Below, one piece after another: positions 1 through 7,656 of a stretch of 64,000 bases of DNA. A program made the position numbers and the translations under genes. The stretch is from an uncultured Chloroflexota bacterium (GTDB lineage: Bacteria; Chloroflexota; Anaerolineae; Anaerolineales; Anaerolineaceae), in the NCBI GenBank assembly GCA_902791025.1, contig CADATZ010000016.1, forward strand, positions 1 to 64,000, written 5' to 3'. Below the pieces are notes generated by a model. The model was not told the DNA's origin. It ran no database searches and saw only the letters and a list, made by a program, of their open reading frames with translations. How positions within the stretch are numbered: position 1 is the stretch's first letter; each line of letters starts with the position of its first letter.

Positions 1-95
<95 letters not shown>

Positions 96-250
96 TTTTC
101 ATCAGTCTTTCGACTGTTTGTTTCTTTCTTTTCACGGATTTATTCGCCGGAATTGTCTGGTTTGTTTTTATTTCTGCTGCTTCTCAATTGTCAAGGTTCT
201 CTTTTTTCGTTCCCCCGTTCGTTTCTCCGTTTCGTGGGCAACAGTCATTT

Positions 251-278
251 ATTATATGCACTCTTTTTATCCTGTCAA
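251..278 (-). promoter_or_regulatory. rRNA operon promoter
   Basis: On the minus strand a perfect TTGACA (-35, 273-278) and perfect TATAAT (-10, 251-256) are separated by 16 bases. Transcription would start near 244 and give a leader of about 150 bases before the 16S gene. At 183-200 the leader contains AGAACCTTGACAATTGAG, which resembles the conserved pre-rRNA leader element of Gram-positive rRNA operons. A consensus promoter with a long leader is what is expected of an rRNA operon. Confidence 0.85.
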
Positions 279-332
279 GTACTTTTTCAAAAGTCATGAA
301 AAATTTGTGACATTTAGTTTTTTTTGGTTTTT

Positions 333-392
333 TAGGGGTCAGGATTCAGGATTCAGGTGCCAGAAGTCAGTGGTTAGGGGGTAGTGTTTAGC
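333..392. repeat. degenerate 7-bp tandem repeat
   Basis: Seven-base periodicity is visible: units such as ATTCAGG, ATTCAGG, AGTCAGT and GGTTAGG follow one another in exact 7-base steps. This is one of about a dozen such tracts in the window's intergenic DNA. It lies between the rRNA promoter and the 3' end of the minus-strand alpha-xylosidase gene and abuts the palindrome at 391-426. Confidence 0.7.
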
Positions 393-426
393 AAGATGAC
401 GGGGACGGACCTGAAGGTCCGTCCCC
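391..426. repeat. REP-like palindrome, copy 1
   Basis: A perfect 11-bp stem, GGGGACGGACC, with a TGAA loop and the complementary arm occupies 401-426. The 36 bases at 391-426 recur with two mismatches at 59868-59903, so this is a dispersed element and not only a hairpin. It lies 37 bases beyond the stop of the minus-strand GH31 gene and could also act as its transcription terminator. Confidence 0.75.
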
Positions 427-463
427 TGTGATGGTTCTGAGGGAACCGTTAGCATCTTTTTGT

Positions 464-2782
464 TTAAATATGAATTGTCATTTCTGTTTGTTCAACAGAA
501 AAGGATTTTACTTCTCCATCCTTATGAATAACGAGCTTCAGGTCCGGGACCGGGTGACTCAGTTTGAGATCAATTTCATCGTTTTCGCAGCAGAAAGAAG
601 CCTCCAATACCGGATTTCCTTTGATATCCGGAATAACAACCTGATCAGAACCACCATTTTTCGGCTCATAGAGATGCAGTTCAAGCCCATCGCAATAATC
701 GTAATCCGGACGATCCTTGCGAGCGCCCAGTGGAAGCAGGCTGTTTTCTCTCACATAAAGCGGCAGGGAGAAATAATCATAATTCTCACCATACCAGCGC
801 CCGCCTTCGCGTATTTCTTCGGAATACAGATGCGTCCACCTTCCTTCCGGCAAGTAATAATCCACATGACCGTCTTCATTGAAAACCGGCGCGACGAGCA
901 GCTTGCTACCAAGCATATACTGCATATCCAGATAATTCACTGCCGGATCATGCGGGAATTCCAGCACCATCGGACGCATTTCCGGGATACCGGTCTGATG
1001 AGAACTCACGGCTTCCCCATAAAGATAGGGCATCAGGCGGCTCTTCCATTCCGTGAAGAAGCGCAGCACATCACATGCCTCATCGTCAAACAACCACGGG
1101 ACCCGGTAGCTCTTGGAACCATGCAGCCGGCTGTGAGTAGAAAGCAAACCGAAAGCGCACCAGCGTTTGTAAACATCCGGCGTAGCGGTCTCTTCAAAAC
1201 CGGAGATATCATGACTCCAGAAGGAAAAGCCGGAAAGCATCAACGAAAGACCGCCGCGCAGCGTTTCCGCCATAGACGCATAAGAAGCAGAGCAGTCCCC
1301 ACCCCAGTGAACCGGGAACTTCTGACCGCCGGCCGTCGCGGAACGGGCAAAAAGCATGGCTTCACCCTTGCCCCGTTTTTCTTCCAACACCTCAAAGCAG
1401 GCCTGATTATATAAATAGGTATAGTAATTATGCATAAAGAGCGGGTCGGAGCCGTCATAATACTTCACATCGATCGGGATGCGTTCCGCGAAATCCGTCT
1501 TGAAGCTGTCGATGCCGGTATCCACCAGCTTGCGCAGCCGGTCCTGATACCATTGCTTCGCTGCGGGATTAGTGAAATCGACAATTGCCAGACCCGGCTG
1601 CCAGATATCCACCTGTTTGATTCCTCTGCCGTCGGCACGCTGCAGGAAGTAACCATTTTTCAGCCCCTCTTCAAAAAACTCACTGCCCTGTCCTACGTAA
1701 GGATTGAACCAGGCGCAGGTGTGCAGTCCGCGTTTATGACATTCCGCAATCAGCTTTTCCGGATCGGAGATAACATCCCGGTCCCATTCAAAATCTGTCA
1801 GATGGAATTCACGCATCCAGAAGCAGTCGAAATGAAACACATGCAGCGGGATATCCCGTTCCGCCATGCCATTAATGAAGGACATAATGGTGTTTTCGTC
1901 ATAGCTGGTGGTGAAAGAGGTCGTGAGCCACAGACCGAAGGACCAGGCAGGCGGCAGTGCCGGTTTACCGGTCAAATTTGTATAGCGCCGCAGCACATCC
2001 TTCGGTTCCGGACCGTAGATGAAATAATAACGCAGCTCTTCACCCGGAACAGAGAAACCAACATATTCGACTTTCTCGCTGGCGGTTTCAAATTCCACCG
2101 GACCGCTGTGATCCACAAAAACGCCATAGCCTTTGTTTGTCATATAGAAAGGAATGCATTTATAAGCCACCTGAGAGGCCGTCCCGCCGTCTTCATTCCA
2201 GGTCTGCACAACCTGCCCATTTTTCACAAAAGAGGTGAAACGTTCGCCGAAGCCATAAACACATTCACCCGGCTGCAGGGAAAGCTCGCTGAGCATATAG
2301 GGTTTGTAGTTTCCGGAAAGATAGTTTTCATCACAGAACATCGTCGAAGGTTTTCTGTCCCAGCGCATATAACCGAGGTTACGAAAGCCGCAGGAGGTGA
2401 TGACTTTTCCTTTTGCTTCAAAGGTCATGAGCCAGTCATCATGCATCTTGACACGAAGGGTAACTTCTCCGGTGGTTAGGACGGCTTCTTTGTCATCGAT
2501 TTTCACGCTGCAGGGAACTGTGCTTTCAGTGACGTCAAAACGCGGTTCCCGAGCGTCGTATCCCTGGAAATGGCGAATGCGAACCTTAATAACGTTTTCC
2601 TCTGCCGCGGTAAACTCAACAGTCAATGCCGGTTGGTCAATGGTGGCAGCTCTGCCGGTGATCTTATTGGCCGGTGCCAGGATCCGCATCCCGCCGGGAA
2701 TTTCTTCAGCAAGATAAGCCTGTGCCGCGTAAAGCGGATTTGAGCGTTCACTGCGAAGCCAGTAACCTTCTGTAAATTTCAT
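464..2782 (-). CDS. yicI: GH31 alpha-xylosidase (YicI type)
   Basis: A 772-residue cytoplasmic glycoside hydrolase of family 31, the same length as E. coli YicI, which removes alpha-linked xylose from xyloglucan-type oligosaccharides. The N-terminal beta-sandwich is followed by the catalytic barrel with FHFDCFWMREF, the nucleophile motif KTDFAERIP (Asp near residue 428) and the acid/base motif HWGGDC (Asp near 494). These spacings match YicI. There is no signal peptide, so the substrate must be imported, which fits the sugar ABC transporter upstream. A GGGAGGA ribosome site precedes the ATG. It is the last gene of the minus-strand series, 83 bases after the acyltransferase. GH31 also includes alpha-glucosidases, so xylose specificity rests on overall similarity to YicI. 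Confidence 0.9.
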   Translation of the reverse strand: MKFTEGYWLRSERSNPLYAAQAYLAEEIPGGMRILAPANKITGRAATIDQPALTVEFTAAEENVIKVRIRHFQGYDAREPRFDVTESTVPCSVKIDDKEAVLTTGEVTLRVKMHDDWLMTFEAKGKVITSCGFRNLGYMRWDRKPSTMFCDENYLSGNYKPYMLSELSLQPGECVYGFGERFTSFVKNGQVVQTWNEDGGTASQVAYKCIPFYMTNKGYGVFVDHSGPVEFETASEKVEYVGFSVPGEELRYYFIYGPEPKDVLRRYTNLTGKPALPPAWSFGLWLTTSFTTSYDENTIMSFINGMAERDIPLHVFHFDCFWMREFHLTDFEWDRDVISDPEKLIAECHKRGLHTCAWFNPYVGQGSEFFEEGLKNGYFLQRADGRGIKQVDIWQPGLAIVDFTNPAAKQWYQDRLRKLVDTGIDSFKTDFAERIPIDVKYYDGSDPLFMHNYYTYLYNQACFEVLEEKRGKGEAMLFARSATAGGQKFPVHWGGDCSASYASMAETLRGGLSLMLSGFSFWSHDISGFEETATPDVYKRWCAFGLLSTHSRLHGSKSYRVPWLFDDEACDVLRFFTEWKSRLMPYLYGEAVSSHQTGIPEMRPMVLEFPHDPAVNYLDMQYMLGSKLLVAPVFNEDGHVDYYLPEGRWTHLYSEEIREGGRWYGENYDYFSLPLYVRENSLLPLGARKDRPDYDYCDGLELHLYEPKNGGSDQVVIPDIKGNPVLEASFCCENDEIDLKLSHPVPDLKLVIHKDGEVKSFSVEQTEMTIHI

Positions 2783-2865
2783 AAAAATTCCTCCCGAATA
2801 AAAGATTTTCTCTCATTTGGGAAAATCCCATATAGGACAGTCCCTGATGTGCCATAATTCATGTT

Positions 2866-3906
2866 TTAATATGCATATTTCAGCAGCTTTATTTTCTCAC
2901 TGCCTTTCAGGATCAACCAGCCAACACCAAAGGAAAAGGCGAGTGTTACAAAAAAGCAGAGAAGGGAAATGGGCAGCTCATATTCACCAAATTTCGGAAG
3001 GATAACATTAATCCGCAGCCATTCAATGAATGTGGCATGGATACAGTAAAGCAGAGTGCTCATGCAGCGCATAAATTTCGCGTATTTGAGGTGGATATCC
3101 AGTTTCAATACAATCCAAAAAAGAATCGGACCGGAAATGAGACCCAATAGATAAACGTCGTTGTACATGGTGAAATATCCGTGGCTGTAAAGATAATGAT
3201 GTTCCAGCCACAGCAGAATCAGTGAAACTGCGAAAAGCAAAAGGACGATCTTCATGCTCACAGCCCGGAGTTTATCCTGGTAGGCCACGAACATCCTACC
3301 GATCCAGATCCAAATCGGAGCAACGAAAAAATTGTTCGCAAAGCGCAGATCAGGAATGGCATAAATTCCCGAAATTCCAAGCTTATCAGCAAGCGGGCGC
3401 CAGGTATATTGACCAAGACACACCAGATACATCAAAAAGGCAACGACGGGCAGCAGCCAGCGGCCAATCCCATTATTCAGTTTTGCAACAATCACGATAC
3501 CGATTGCCAGTGCCATCAGGTACCAGGAAGCGGGGAAGGATGAGCCGAGGAAAATCGTCCCCAAAACCATCTGCCATCCTTTATGGGCATAGTCGCGGTA
3601 AACGTAGGTAAAAGGCAGAAAGACGATAAACCAAAAGAGATAAAGGGTCAAATCCCTCTTAACGAACTTCCACAAATAACTATTTTTTTTCTCATCGGGC
3701 AAACTGTCATATTTACTGAAAAACAGGAACGCGCTGACCATGAAAAAAACCGGAATGGCGATACGAACCCAAGGGTGGAGCCAATGGTATTTAGAATCTC
3801 CAAAAATCCGTGTATGTGCACTTATAACTACAATTGCCGCTAAAAATTTGAATAGATCAAACGAGTCATAGCTCTTTCTTTTGGCTTCAGAGATTTTTTC
3901 ATTCAT
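2866..3906 (-). CDS. acyltransferase family 3 membrane protein
   Basis: A 346-residue multi-pass membrane protein that starts with the family motif YDSFDLFKFLAAIVVISAHT. The His in that first helix is the conserved catalytic-type residue of acyltransferase-3 proteins (OatA, WecH and NolX-like enzymes). These enzymes O-acetylate or O-acylate sugars of exopolysaccharide, peptidoglycan or glycolipid. About ten hydrophobic helices fill the rest, with no extracellular SGNH domain, so it is the short form. It sits between a sugar importer and an alpha-xylosidase on the same strand. A terminator separates it from the importer, so it probably forms its own unit with yicI. The acceptor sugar cannot be read from the sequence. 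Confidence 0.85.
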   Translation of the reverse strand: MNEKISEAKRKSYDSFDLFKFLAAIVVISAHTRIFGDSKYHWLHPWVRIAIPVFFMVSAFLFFSKYDSLPDEKKNSYLWKFVKRDLTLYLFWFIVFLPFTYVYRDYAHKGWQMVLGTIFLGSSFPASWYLMALAIGIVIVAKLNNGIGRWLLPVVAFLMYLVCLGQYTWRPLADKLGISGIYAIPDLRFANNFFVAPIWIWIGRMFVAYQDKLRAVSMKIVLLLFAVSLILLWLEHHYLYSHGYFTMYNDVYLLGLISGPILFWIVLKLDIHLKYAKFMRCMSTLLYCIHATFIEWLRINVILPKFGEYELPISLLCFFVTLAFSFGVGWLILKGSEKIKLLKYAY

Positions 3907-4086
3907 TTTTTACCTCTTTTTTTGTAAATGTTCAGAATTTGAGTAACGTACATGGTGACAGGATAAGCTCCCGCTCTGACTAAAGGAGGCAAAACTGATT
4001 CCCTGCCGAGCGATACTCGTGCGGACTGCGCCGTACAAGATGGTTGTTTCAAAATTCTCCATCTTGAACAGGTATGTTATCTTTTA

Positions 4087-4113
4087 ATTATACTTATTTC
4101 TTTTTATTTGCAA
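4087..4113 (-). promoter_or_regulatory. possible promoter for acyltransferase-yicI
   Basis: On the minus strand TATAAT (4087-4092) lies 15 bases downstream of TTGCAA (4108-4113). The rest of the 341-base gap at 3907-4247 holds a hairpin with 8-bp arms (CAAGATGG/CCATCTTG, about 4048-4078) between this promoter and the gene, plus the terminator at 4202-4229. The long leader with a stem could allow attenuation, but no known riboswitch is recognisable. The short spacer lowers confidence. Confidence 0.4.
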
Positions 4114-4201
4114 AAATGAATAGGGGAAAAGTGTTTCCCGTAACAGATTTGTTAGTGAAACTTTGCATATATGATTAGGGAATCAAAACACAAAGGAAAT
4201 A

Positions 4202-4229
4202 AAAAAGGGTGCCGATCAGCACCCTTTTT
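4202..4229 (-). terminator. terminator of the sugar ABC operon
   Basis: A perfect stem AAAAAGGGTGC / GCACCCTTTTT with a 6-base loop lies 19 bases after the stop of the solute-binding protein gene. Read on the minus strand it ends in a T run. This is a canonical intrinsic terminator. Confidence 0.92.
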
Positions 4230-4247
4230 CGAAATGTAAATTATTGA

Positions 4248-5471
4248 TTAGTTTTCCAGTTTGACCCAGGTTTCTTCGATCTGCTTGCAGGCAGTATCTT
4301 TGTCGATGGTGCCGGCAATGTAGGATTGGAGGGTTTCACCGAAAGCCTGATGGGAGGCGTCGGTGAAGTAGGTGATGGAAAGGGCAGCAACGCCATCGGA
4401 TTCGGCCAGAGCGTCACCCTGTTTGATCACTTCCATGTCCGGAGCTTCAGCACCCTTCACCGGAGGAATCACACCGGCGACGTTGTTGAACCAAGCTTTG
4501 CCATAATCACTGGTGTACCACCAGTTGACGAAATCGAGAGTTTCCTGCAGAACGGCGGAATCTTTGTTGATGCGCAGAGCCTGATCGGAACCACCGATAA
4601 CACGGGCATGATCCGGGTTGTCATCAACAGGATAACCAACGAAGCCCAGATGCAGGTCGGGGTTGATCTGGAGCATGTCAGCTTCGACCCAGGCACCCTG
4701 TCCGACAACGATGGCGGATTTGCCGACAGCGAAGTCCGCAACTTCATTCGCAAGGAAGGATTCCAGCGGTTTGGCATCGCCGTATTTCACGACGAGGTCA
4801 ATGAAATCGAAGAAGTTGTTGTAGAGGACAGGATAGTCAGCGATATGAGCTTCACCCTTAATGAAAGCGTCTGCCAGGGCAGCCGGATCATCAGAAGCGG
4901 CATCGAAGAAGGTCTGCCATGCGTGCTTGAACACCCACCATTCACCGAAACCATCGGAGAACACCTGGTAACCGGCTTCGTGGATTTTTTCTGCAGCTTC
5001 CTTCAGGCCGTCGAAGGTCTTCGGGAATTCAGTAATGCCGACTTCTTCAAAAATATCTTTGTTGTAGAGCAGACCGAAGTAATTGCCCTTGATGGCGAAA
5101 CCGTGAACTTCATCGCCGCTCATCATCACGCCTTTAACAGCGTCGGTCATGGCTTCAGCAGCCGGTTCATCGGCGAAGTTGTAGGAGTAATCGAGGTACA
5201 CAGCGATTTCCTTACCAGAGGTGGAACCGAAAATGTCGGGGGTGGAACCGGCATTGATCTTCGCCTTCAGCAGGGTCGGGTAATCACTCTGGGTGGTTTC
5301 ATAGTTGATGGTGACATCCGGAGCGACAGTCTTGTATTCTTCGATCAGGGTGTTGATAGCATCGGCATATTCCGGGCTGGGGATAAACATATAGATATCC
5401 GCAGCGGAAACCGCACTGACAAGCATTGCTGCAAAGATGCAGACGAGCAATAATACATTAATTTTCTTCAT
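4248..5471 (-). CDS. sugar ABC transporter substrate-binding protein (family 1)
   Basis: A 407-residue exported binding protein. The start is taken at the ATG at 5471, which has an AAGGAG site just upstream and gives a clean signal peptide (MKKINVLLLVCIFAAMLVSA, cleavage after VSA). A further in-frame start at 5531 is rejected because it places 20 polar residues before the signal. There is no lipobox Cys, which is unusual for a Gram-positive binding protein. The body has typical family-1 features, including GNYFGLLYNKDIFEE and a Trp-rich cleft region (GEWWVFKHAWQTFFD). It is encoded downstream of its two permeases, a reversed order. The substrate is probably an oligosaccharide, because the permeases are MalFG-like and a xylosidase lies nearby. 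Confidence 0.88.
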   Translation of the reverse strand: MKKINVLLLVCIFAAMLVSAVSAADIYMFIPSPEYADAINTLIEEYKTVAPDVTINYETTQSDYPTLLKAKINAGSTPDIFGSTSGKEIAVYLDYSYNFADEPAAEAMTDAVKGVMMSGDEVHGFAIKGNYFGLLYNKDIFEEVGITEFPKTFDGLKEAAEKIHEAGYQVFSDGFGEWWVFKHAWQTFFDAASDDPAALADAFIKGEAHIADYPVLYNNFFDFIDLVVKYGDAKPLESFLANEVADFAVGKSAIVVGQGAWVEADMLQINPDLHLGFVGYPVDDNPDHARVIGGSDQALRINKDSAVLQETLDFVNWWYTSDYGKAWFNNVAGVIPPVKGAEAPDMEVIKQGDALAESDGVAALSITYFTDASHQAFGETLQSYIAGTIDKDTACKQIEETWVKLEN

Positions 5472-5490
5472 TTTTTTCTCCTTTTTCTTA

Positions 5491-5648
5491 GCAGGGGATA
5501 GGATGTTGGATATAGGGGATAGTGAGATCAATCCTCGAAACCCGACTCCTTACACCATACTATTAACTACAAATTAACTTATAACTTCCAATTTCCGACT
5601 TCTAACTGCCGAATTCTGGTCCCTGATCCCTGGATCCTGACCACTGAT
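5491..5648. repeat. inverted pair of 7-bp repeat tracts inside the ABC operon
   Basis: The gap between the MalG-like permease and the binding protein holds a purine-form tract (GGATATAGGGGATAGTGAG at about 5504-5522). Facing it at about 5564-5648 is a pyrimidine-form tract with 7-base steps such as TTCCAAT, TTCCGAC, TTCTAAC, CCCTGAT and CCCTGGA. The left tract matches the repeat on the left of the four-helix-bundle gene (GGATATAGGCAATAGTGAG, 19432-19450) at 17 of 19 positions. There is no open frame between the arms, so it looks like a non-coding member of the same family. Confidence 0.6.
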
Positions 5649-6487
5649 TACCCCTTCACCGCGCCTGCCACAACACCTTCGATGATGTATTTCTGAAGGA
5701 GGATGAAGACGATGATGGAAGGCACGATCGCCAGCACCATGGAAGCCATGGCATACTGCCACTGGGTGTTAAACTGTCCCACAAAAGTGTATGCGGAAAG
5801 CACCAGCGTTTTGGTCTTGGCACTGGAATTCACCATCAGCAGCGGCAGCAGGAAGTCATTCCAGATCCACATCACATCCAGAACGATCACGGTGATCGTA
5901 ACGTTTTTCAGCAGCGGGAAAATCACGCTGAAGAAGGTCCGGATGGTAGAGGCCCCGTCGATCTTGGCGCTTTCATCGATCTCCTTCGGGATGGTATGCA
6001 AAAAGTTACAGTAGATGAAAGTCGCCATCGGAATGCCAAAGCCCCAGTACTGGATACCCAACCCCCAGATGGAGCCGGAAAGGTGCAGTACGTTCATCAC
6101 CTTCAGCAGGGTGATCATGATGGTCTGGAAGGGAATCAGCATCGGCGTAATGATGAGCGTATGAATAAAATTCGTGTAACGGTTTGGCCGTCTTTCGATA
6201 ATATAGGCTGTAAAGGATGAGAAGAAAACGATTCCAGCGATCCCGACAACCGTGATAATCACGTTATTCAGGAACAGGCTCCAGTAATTCATCTTATCCA
6301 TCACATAGGAATAATTCTTCCATTCAATCTTGGACGGCAGCGCGATGACGTCCATCACGACTTCCCGGAAAGGCTTGACGGAATTCATGAACATCAGGAA
6401 AACCGGATAAATATAAACCAGTCCGATGATGACGATGATCACTTCCAGGATCACCAGGTATAAACGTCTTTTATCTGCTCTTGTCAT
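5648..6487 (-). CDS. sugar ABC transporter permease, MalG/LacG type
   Basis: A 279-residue inner-membrane permease with six predicted helices. The binding-protein-dependent transport signature appears as EIDESAKIDGASTIRTFFSV (about residues 168-187), where the EAA loop docks the ATPase. The C-terminus QKYIIEGVVAGAVKG is characteristic of the MalG/CUT1 subfamily. Its start overlaps the stop of the upstream permease by 4 bases (ATGA), so the two are translationally coupled. No ATPase gene lies in the window. A shared MsmK-type ATPase elsewhere is likely, as is common for CUT1 systems. Confidence 0.9.
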   Translation of the reverse strand: MTRADKRRLYLVILEVIIVIIGLVYIYPVFLMFMNSVKPFREVVMDVIALPSKIEWKNYSYVMDKMNYWSLFLNNVIITVVGIAGIVFFSSFTAYIIERRPNRYTNFIHTLIITPMLIPFQTIMITLLKVMNVLHLSGSIWGLGIQYWGFGIPMATFIYCNFLHTIPKEIDESAKIDGASTIRTFFSVIFPLLKNVTITVIVLDVMWIWNDFLLPLLMVNSSAKTKTLVLSAYTFVGQFNTQWQYAMASMVLAIVPSIIVFILLQKYIIEGVVAGAVKG

Positions 6488-7365
6488 AATCCCACGTCCC
6501 TCTTATTGAATGCTTTCAGTACGACCTGCGTCAAGATCAGGACGAACAGGAAATAAACGATCGATTCCGCGGAACCGAGACCATAATTGTTGTTCTGGAA
6601 TGCTTCGCGGTAGATTTCCAGGGTAACAGAGGCGGTTGCCTTACCGGGACCGCCCTGTGTGAGAGCCAGGATGATATCAAAGACCTTGAGCGAGTTTGTC
6701 AGAGACATGAACACACAGGTCGTGACCGATGGCCAAAGCATCGGGAAGGTGACAGAGAAGAACTTCCGCAGTCCGGTCGCTCCATCAACCGTCGCGGCTT
6801 CCAGTACGTCACTCGGGATAGCCTGAAGTCCGGCGATATAAAGCACAATGTAAAACCCGACGGACTGCCAGATTCCGACAAATGCGACGGAATAAAAAGC
6901 CAGGTTCGGATTTCCGAGCCAACTGAGGTTCAGCCAGCTCCAACCGGTCATCTCAAAGAGTTTGGCAAAACCCTGGGAGAAAATGAACTTCCAGATGAAA
7001 CCGACAATCGTCATCGACATGATGTACGGGATGAAGAAAACCCCACGCATGACGTTCGCCAGTTTGAATTTCTGCGTCAGGGCAACAGCCAAAGCCAACG
7101 CAAAGATGTTGGCGAAAATGATGAATACTACGGTGTATTTGGTTGTAAACAGGATGGAGTTGAGAAAATTGCTGGAGGCATCGGTGAAGATGGTCACAAA
7201 GTTCTGAAATCCGATGAATTCCGGCTGTTTCGAGATACCGTTCCACTTTGTCAGCGAGTAGTAGCCGCTGAGAATGAAGGGAATGTAAATCGTAGCAGAA
7301 ACGAGAATCACCGCCGGCAACGTAAATAATACATTCTCAATTTGTTCTTTGCGTTTCGCACCCAT
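6484..7365 (-). CDS. sugar ABC transporter permease, MalF/LacF type
   Basis: A 293-residue permease with six predicted membrane segments, the first gene of the minus-strand importer operon. The N-terminal helix (NVLFTLPAVILVSATIYIPF) is followed by a periplasmic loop and then the EAA-type motif EAATVDGATGLRKFFSVTFP (about residues 190-209). The C-terminal part FDIILALTQGGPGKAT is a hallmark of MalF-like CUT1 permeases. It pairs with the MalG-like permease and the family-1 binding protein to import an oligosaccharide. The upstream region (7366-7656) is shared with the divergent sortase-protein gene. Confidence 0.9.
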   Translation of the reverse strand: MGAKRKEQIENVLFTLPAVILVSATIYIPFILSGYYSLTKWNGISKQPEFIGFQNFVTIFTDASSNFLNSILFTTKYTVVFIIFANIFALALAVALTQKFKLANVMRGVFFIPYIMSMTIVGFIWKFIFSQGFAKLFEMTGWSWLNLSWLGNPNLAFYSVAFVGIWQSVGFYIVLYIAGLQAIPSDVLEAATVDGATGLRKFFSVTFPMLWPSVTTCVFMSLTNSLKVFDIILALTQGGPGKATASVTLEIYREAFQNNNYGLGSAESIVYFLFVLILTQVVLKAFNKRDVGL

Positions 7366-7433
7366 ATCGGTTTTGTCATTCCTTTCTGAAAGAAATTGGA
7401 CATAACAATTTTACATTAGCAGGAACAAACAAA

Positions 7434-7453
7434 CATCATGAAAATTTATGATG
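7434..7453. promoter_or_regulatory. inverted repeat, possible operator of the ABC operon
   Basis: CATCAT and ATGATG arms are separated by 8 bases, about 70 bases upstream of the first permease start, within the 291-base divergent region 7366-7656. Dyads of this size upstream of sugar operons are often repressor sites, but no regulator is encoded nearby. I could not assign firm -35/-10 boxes in either direction in this gap. Confidence 0.3.
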
Positions 7454-7623
7454 AAAATAACCTGTTTTCAAAATAGTTAGTATATGAAACAAAACACTTT
7501 GATAACTTCGCAATTGTGAAAATATCCTTAGCGACTGATATATTGGCATAAATATTGCATCTGAATCTGTTGAGAGAGTTATCTGTTGCTACAAAAACAG
7601 AACACTTTGTACCCAACAGGAGT

Positions 7624-7642
7624 ATCCCCTTGGAGAGGGGAT
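7624..7642 (+). promoter_or_regulatory. hairpin next to the sortase-protein ribosome binding site
   Basis: ATCCCCT and AGGGGAT arms around a 5-base loop end two bases before the GAAGGAGAG ribosome site of the gene at 7657. In the mRNA this would place a stable stem directly against the initiation region, which could stabilise the transcript or modulate translation. No ligand-binding fold is evident. Confidence 0.4.
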
Positions 7643-7656
7643 GAAGGAGAGAAACA

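Noticed and set aside
118..384. 88-codon frame before the alpha-xylosidase region
   Set aside because: It crosses the rRNA leader, the rRNA promoter and a heptamer repeat tract and encodes a Phe/Ser-rich product with no ribosome site.
428..1414. 328-codon plus-strand frame opposite the alpha-xylosidase gene
   Set aside because: The minus-strand GH31 protein is full length with catalytic motifs; the plus-strand product has no domain and biased antisense composition.
4326..5453. 375-codon plus-strand frame opposite the ABC binding protein
   Set aside because: It mirrors the binding protein gene, which has a signal peptide, operon context and terminator.
7366..7656. Riboswitch in the divergent region before the sortase protein
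   Set aside because: Only a single 7-bp hairpin and one dyad are visible; no known aptamer pattern is recognisable.
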